Assembly: GCF_900129195.1 (NCBI RefSeq)
Contig: NZ_FQUY01000001.1
Location: 372,001-436,000, forward strand
DNA: 64,000 bases
Direction of reading: 5' to 3'
Origin: Desulforamulus putei DSM 12395
Lineage (GTDB): Bacteria > Bacillota > Desulfotomaculia > Desulfotomaculales > Desulfotomaculaceae
Below the pieces are notes generated by a model that saw only the letters and a program-made list of their open reading frames with translations, was not told the DNA's origin and did no database searches. Shown one piece after another: positions 60,073 through 64,000 of the stretch (positions within the stretch are counted from its first letter, which is position 1; every line of letters starts with the position of its first letter). Both the position numbers and the translations under genes were made by a program.

Positions 60073-61071
60073 ATGTCTGTTGCTACAGTAGGGATCCCGA
60101 GGGCGTTAGCCTATTATATATATTTCCCCAGGTGGCGTTCCTTCTTAAATGAATTGGGCGTAAATGTTGTCACCTCAGGCCTGAGTAACAGGCAAATGCT
60201 TGACGAAGGTGTCAAGGAAGCGCTGGCGGAAGCATGTGTCCCTATTAAGCTTTATTTTGGTCATGTCCTTTCCCTTAAGGACAAGGCAGACTACATTTTT
60301 GTGCCCAGGCTGTACTGCTTGAACAGCAAAACCCTTTATTGTCCAAAATTCTTAGGGTTGCCGGACATGATCAAACACAGCCTGAATCATTTGCCGCCGA
60401 TCATCGACACCATGTTTAACAACCGGTATAAAGGATTTCTGGCCAGGAGAACTGAATTGGCTAAGTCTTTTTTTCAGTTAGGCAGTAAATTTACCAATGA
60501 CAAACTAAAAATTCTTAAAGCCTTTTACCGTTCATTAAAAACCGAACAACGCTACCTTGAATTATTACAATCAGGCCTGCTGCCCAATCAGGCCATTGCC
60601 GTGTTGGGCGGGGCAAAAAACGTTAACATTGCTTATCCCGAAGACTCCCTTAAATTTGCTGTCCTGGGATATCCTTATCATCTTTACGATGATTTTATTA
60701 ATGTAGGTGTTTTAACCAAACTGCGGCGCCTGGGGGTTCAGGTGGTAACCACAGAAAATTTGCCCCCAGGGATCCTGGCCAGGCAGAAACACCCGTACCC
60801 GAAAGACATGTTCTGGACCTTTAGCGACCGGGCCTTCCGGGCTGCCCTTCACTTCTTTCGTGAAGGTCGGGTGGACGGCATCATCTATGTGACCGCCTTT
60901 GGCTGCGGACCTGACGCCATGGTTTATCGCCTGATTGAAATGGAATCAAAGAAATACCCTCATATTCCTTTTATGATTTTGATGATTGATGAGCACAGCG
61001 GAGAAGCCGGCATATCCACCAGACTGGAGGCCTTTACAGATATGGTCAGGCGCCGCAAAAAGGGGGTCTAG
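60073..61071 (+). CDS. Acyl-CoA dehydratase activase-related protein (DUF2229), subunit 1
   Basis: A 332-residue DUF2229 protein: VGIPRALAYYIYFPRWRSFL, the Cys in EACVPIKLYFGH and the end ILMIDEHSGEAGISTRLEAF. The family relates to the 2-hydroxyacyl-CoA dehydratase component and often occurs fused to activase domains in very large proteins; here the parts are separate genes. AAGGAGG precedes the ATG. Followed five bases later by the second DUF2229 gene. Confidence 0.85.
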   Translation: MSVATVGIPRALAYYIYFPRWRSFLNELGVNVVTSGLSNRQMLDEGVKEALAEACVPIKLYFGHVLSLKDKADYIFVPRLYCLNSKTLYCPKFLGLPDMIKHSLNHLPPIIDTMFNNRYKGFLARRTELAKSFFQLGSKFTNDKLKILKAFYRSLKTEQRYLELLQSGLLPNQAIAVLGGAKNVNIAYPEDSLKFAVLGYPYHLYDDFINVGVLTKLRRLGVQVVTTENLPPGILARQKHPYPKDMFWTFSDRAFRAALHFFREGRVDGIIYVTAFGCGPDAMVYRLIEMESKKYPHIPFMILMIDEHSGEAGISTRLEAFTDMVRRRKKGV

Positions 61072-61075
61072 TCCA

Positions 61076-62182
61076 ATGCTGAAGGTCACATTTCCCCGCA
61101 TGGGCCACTCCTATATTGCCTTCAAAATGCTGATGGAAGAAATGGGCAACGAAGTGGTTGTTCCTCCCCGCCCCAGCAAAAGAACCCTGGATCTGGGGGT
61201 ACAGCATGCCCCGGAGTTTGCCTGCTTGCCCTTTAAGATCCTGCTGGGCACATATTTAGAAACCATTGAAATGGGCGCCAACACCTTAGTTACTTCCGGG
61301 GGACACGGCCCCTGCAGGGCCGGTTTATATGCTCAGGTCCACCACAGGATCATTCAGGATTTGGGCCATAAGGTGAACATGGTTTGTTTTGAAGCGCCGC
61401 TCCGGCACCCCATTGACTTTTTGAAAAAGGTCAACTTTCTTAACAGCGCCAGGTTGTCCTACCGGGCTGTCTACCAGGCCATTAAAAAGGGCTGGCACAA
61501 GCTTAAGGCCCTGGACAATGTGGAAAGGTTAACCCACAAAATTCGACCCAGGGAACTGGTGGCCGGCGCCACTTCCAAGGTGTACCGCCAGGTCCAGCTC
61601 TGGCTGGACCAGGCGAAAACCTATCAGGAAATTGATGAGGCCTATCACGAATCTGTCAAGGCATTAAACAACATCCCCCAGGACCCTGACCGCATGATTT
61701 TAAAGGTGGGCATTATCGGAGAAATTTATGTTCTCCTGGAGCCGGCCAGCAATCAGGAAATTGAAGAAGTGCTGGGTAATTTGGGGGTGGAGGTGGAACG
61801 CTCCATTTTCCTAACCGGTTGGACCAGGGACAATTTAAACAAGAACAGTAAAGATTTGGTTACCTGTCACGAAGCCGCCAAGTCCTGGATCCCGGTGGCC
61901 ATCGGGGGACACGGTCAGGATTCGGTGGGACATACGGTGCTTTACGCCCAGCAGGGATTTGACGGGGTGGTTCAACTGGCCCCCTTCACCTGTATTCCGG
62001 AAATTGTCTCCAAAACAGTGTTAACCAGGGTCAGCCGTAAGTATAATATCCCGGTCCTAACGTTTTTTTTAGATGAGCAAACAGGAAAGGCCGGTATGGC
62101 TACCCGGCTGGAAGCCTTTGTGGACCTGTTGAGAAGAAAAAAACTTGCACGTCTGGATACCCATCCGGCTGTAACGAGTTAG
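61076..62182 (+). CDS. Acyl-CoA dehydratase activase-related protein, subunit 2
   Basis: A 368-residue protein, a distant paralogue of the preceding gene: TFPRMGHSYIAFKMLMEEMG, Cys in APEFACLPFKILLG, GGHGPCRAGLYAQVH and APFTCIPEIVSKT, and the shared end FFLDEQTGKAGMATRLEAF. The conserved Cys could hold an Fe-S cluster as in dehydratase subunits. ATG 61076 is taken; the frame is open back to 60986 inside the upstream gene. Confidence 0.85.
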   Translation: MLKVTFPRMGHSYIAFKMLMEEMGNEVVVPPRPSKRTLDLGVQHAPEFACLPFKILLGTYLETIEMGANTLVTSGGHGPCRAGLYAQVHHRIIQDLGHKVNMVCFEAPLRHPIDFLKKVNFLNSARLSYRAVYQAIKKGWHKLKALDNVERLTHKIRPRELVAGATSKVYRQVQLWLDQAKTYQEIDEAYHESVKALNNIPQDPDRMILKVGIIGEIYVLLEPASNQEIEEVLGNLGVEVERSIFLTGWTRDNLNKNSKDLVTCHEAAKSWIPVAIGGHGQDSVGHTVLYAQQGFDGVVQLAPFTCIPEIVSKTVLTRVSRKYNIPVLTFFLDEQTGKAGMATRLEAFVDLLRRKKLARLDTHPAVTS

Positions 62183-62191
62183 GAGTAGTGT

Positions 62192-63151
62192 ATGAAGGCT
62201 TATTTAGGAATAGACGTAGGCTCCGTCAGTACAAACATTGTTATTGTAACTGAAGATAATGAAGTAATTACCTCCCTGTATCTGCGGACCCGGGGACGCC
62301 CCATTGAGGCGCTGCAGGCGGGTTTAAAAGAGGCTGCCGCAGGCATTCCCTCCGACCTCCAAATCGCCGGGGTTGGCACCACCGGCAGCGGGCGTTTTTT
62401 AGCCGGTGTGATGGTGGGGGCGGATGTCATTAAAAATGAGATCACCGCCCATGCGGTGGCCGCTTCACTGGTCCAACCCAACGTGCAGACCGTGCTGGAA
62501 ATCGGCGGCCAGGACTCCAAAATTATTATCTTGAGGAACGGTGTGGTAACAGACTTTGCCATGAACACCGTCTGCGCGGCGGGTACCGGCTCCTTCCTGG
62601 ATCAGCAGGCTGCTCGCCTGGGTATCCCCATTCAGGAATTCGGCAGACTGGCTTTAAAATCTACCTCCTCGGTCCGGATTGCCGGCCGGTGCACAGTTTT
62701 TGCGGAATCCGACATGATTCACAAGCAGCAAATGGGCCACCGGGTGGAAGATATCATTAACGGCCTCTGCGAAGCGTTGGTTCGCAACTATTTAAACAAC
62801 GTGGGCAAAGGCAAAGAGATTCTGCCCCCGATCCTCTTCCAGGGGGGAGTTGCCGCCAATGAGGGAATTAAAGCCGCCTTTGAAAGGGCCCTTGGTTTTG
62901 ATGTACAGATACCCAGGTATTACAATGTTATGGGCGCCCTAGGGGCTGCGCAGTTGGCCAAAGAAGAAATGAGCCGGGGCGGTAAAACCAGGTTCAAAGG
63001 TTTCGATGTGACCAGCCTCTCCTATAAAACCCGCAGCTTTGAGTGCAATAGCTGTTCCAACCTCTGTGAAATTGTCGAAGTGCTGGAAAACGAAGCTATC
63101 ATTGGCCGCTGGGGCTCCCGCTGCGGCAAATGGGACATCGCAGATTTATAG
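62192..63151 (+). CDS. Acyl-CoA dehydratase activase (BadF/HgdC-type ATPase)
   Basis: A 319-residue ASKHA ATPase that in relatives injects high-energy electrons into 2-hydroxyacyl-CoA dehydratases. Phosphate loops GIDVGSVSTNIVIV and GGQDSKI are present. The two Cys that bridge the homodimer [4Fe-4S] are in NTVCAAGTGSFLD and AGRCTVFAESDM. An added C-terminal motif ECNSCSNLCEIVE plus CGKW suggests a second metal site. Third gene of the operon; no HgdA/HgdB-type dehydratase follows. Confidence 0.9.
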   Translation: MKAYLGIDVGSVSTNIVIVTEDNEVITSLYLRTRGRPIEALQAGLKEAAAGIPSDLQIAGVGTTGSGRFLAGVMVGADVIKNEITAHAVAASLVQPNVQTVLEIGGQDSKIIILRNGVVTDFAMNTVCAAGTGSFLDQQAARLGIPIQEFGRLALKSTSSVRIAGRCTVFAESDMIHKQQMGHRVEDIINGLCEALVRNYLNNVGKGKEILPPILFQGGVAANEGIKAAFERALGFDVQIPRYYNVMGALGAAQLAKEEMSRGGKTRFKGFDVTSLSYKTRSFECNSCSNLCEIVEVLENEAIIGRWGSRCGKWDIADL

Positions 63152-63188
63152 AAAATGGCTACGCAGCAATGCATAGCCATTTTTCTTT
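63152..63188. terminator. Bidirectional terminator
   Basis: AAAATGGCTA / TAGCCATTTT with a flanking T-run, between the activase gene and the convergent kinase gene. Confidence 0.85.
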
Positions 63189-63196
63189 CGTCAATC

Positions 63197-64000
63197 TTAT
63201 TTTGGTATGGTAAACCGGAAGGTTGTTCCCTGCCCCGGCTTGCTGAAAAGGGTAACGGCACCGCCGTGCAGTTCCACCAGATGTTTGACAATGGCCAGCC
63301 CGAGACCGGTGCCGCTGACGGAGCGGGAGCGTGACTTGTCCACCTTGTAGAATTTATCCCAGATAAATTTCTGTTCATCTTCCGGGATACCGGGGCCGTT
63401 GTCTCTGACTTCGGCAATGATTTCGTTCTTGCCTTCCATTAATTTTACCAATACTTCTCCCCCAGCGGGTGAAAAACGCAGGGCGTTTTCAATCAGGTTG
63501 ATCAGGATCTGCCCCAGGCGATCCGTGTCTGCTTCCACTATCACCGCCTGTTGCGGTGTCTCCAACCGTAAATGGATTTCCCTTTCCGCGGCCAGTCCCT
63601 GCATTCTCTGCACAACACCGGTGAAAAGGCTTACCGCATCTACCCTTTCTTTATAAAGGTCCACCTCGCCTGTCTCGATCTTTCGCAAATCCAACAACTC
63701 ATTGGCCAGGCGCCTCAGCCGCAGAGTCTCTTCCAATATGTTGTTCAGGTATTCCCGTTGCTTGGCCGGGTCTTCCACCACCCGGTCCAGCAAAGCCTCA
63801 GCATTGCCCTGGATGATGGTGAGCGGGGTTCTTAATTCGTGGGATACTCTGGCAACAAAATCCCGCCGGGTTTCATCAACCCGGCGCAGCAGGCTGATCT
63901 TTTCTTCCAGTTCACGGGAAAGGGTGTTTAACGATTCCGCCAGCCAACCAATCTCATCATCACGGGAGATGCGGACCCTCTTGCTATAATCGCCCTGGGC
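63197..64000 (-). CDS. Sensor histidine kinase, 5' end beyond the window
   Basis: The C-terminal 267 residues of an EnvZ/PhoR-class kinase. A HAMP-like segment ([20 protein letters not shown]) is followed by the dimerisation His box [17 protein letters not shown]. The ATPase has N-box [14 protein letters not shown]1 [11 protein letters not shown]-box and G2 [18 protein letters not shown]. The frame is open to the window edge without a start, so a membrane sensor part must lie to the right. It is not next to a response regulator in this window. Confidence 0.93.
   Translation of the reverse strand, partial: AQGDYSKRVRISRDDEIGWLAESLNTLSRELEEKISLLRRVDETRRDFVARVSHELRTPLTIIQGNAEALLDRVVEDPAKQREYLNNILEETLRLRRLANELLDLRKIETGEVDLYKERVDAVSLFTGVVQRMQGLAAEREIHLRLETPQQAVIVEADTDRLGQILINLIENALRFSPAGGEVLVKLMEGKNEIIAEVRDNGPGIPEDEQKFIWDKFYKVDKSRSRSVSGTGLGLAIVKHLVELHGGAVTLFSKPGQGTTFRFTIPK

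Overview
The window looks like chromosomal DNA of a spore-forming, strictly anaerobic Firmicute, most likely Peptococcaceae/Desulfotomaculum-like. That placement is inferred from gene content: spoVK, a Gram-positive-type LexA box, a miaB-ylbF-mutS block, a Bacillus-type SdhCAB complex, LDH-like malate dehydrogenase, ATP-type PEP carboxykinase, two-subunit class I fumarase, YeiH exporters, acyl-CoA dehydratase activase genes and many TTG/GTG starts. No rRNA, tRNA, CRISPR array, complete insertion sequence or prophage was recognised.

Region 1-9.7 kb is accessory and partly eroded. A ModC-like ABC ATPase runs off the left edge. It is followed by a candidate molybdenum-cofactor riboswitch whose gene appears lost, fragments of a Wadjet (JetABC) defence locus, a Uma2 nuclease, about 2.3 kb of palindrome-rich non-coding DNA, and a decayed metal/arsenic island (half an ACR3 gene, an intact ACR3-like transporter, a ccdA fragment). 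At 8836-9303 lies a CopZ-type zinc/[2Fe-2S] metallochaperone. Its frame continues through an in-frame TGA, with a SECIS-like hairpin directly downstream, so it is a strong selenoprotein candidate.

Region 9.7-20.5 kb holds a FapA/DUF342 protein, a universal stress protein, and a cluster framed by two YeiH-family exporters. Each exporter is followed by an unannotated single-TM microprotein. Between the exporters lie a NarL-type histidine kinase, its response regulator and a membrane PAS sensor with no output domain.

Region 20.5-30 kb is a C4-dicarboxylate metabolic block on the minus strand: mdh, sdhB-sdhA-sdhC, pckA and fumB-fumA, plus a PAS/sigma-54 activator. A near-consensus sigma-54 promoter precedes fumA and a 29-bp inverted repeat lies upstream of it as a likely activator site. 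lexA follows with its own SOS box.

Region 30-38 kb carries a cysteine-rich MerR-like regulator, a dctPQM TRAP transporter operon with AtuA/DUF1446 and DUF4387 genes, and an ECF cobalt/nickel cbiQO pair lacking cbiM. Region 38-52 kb is a conserved housekeeping block (methionine gamma-lyase-like, spoVK, hfq, miaA, a methyltransferase, mutL, mutS, ylbF, miaB), interrupted by a hydantoinase/oxoprolinase gene and a histone-deacetylase-like gene.

Region 52-64 kb has a Tat-exported four-cluster ferredoxin plus membrane cytochrome b behind two CsoR/CstR-like operators, several short membrane ORFs, a rearranged TPP-enzyme pseudogene, an acyl-CoA synthetase, remnants of a surface-glycan locus, a MinC-like gene, a NUDIX hydrolase, a three-gene acyl-CoA dehydratase activase operon, and the start-truncated end of a histidine kinase gene.
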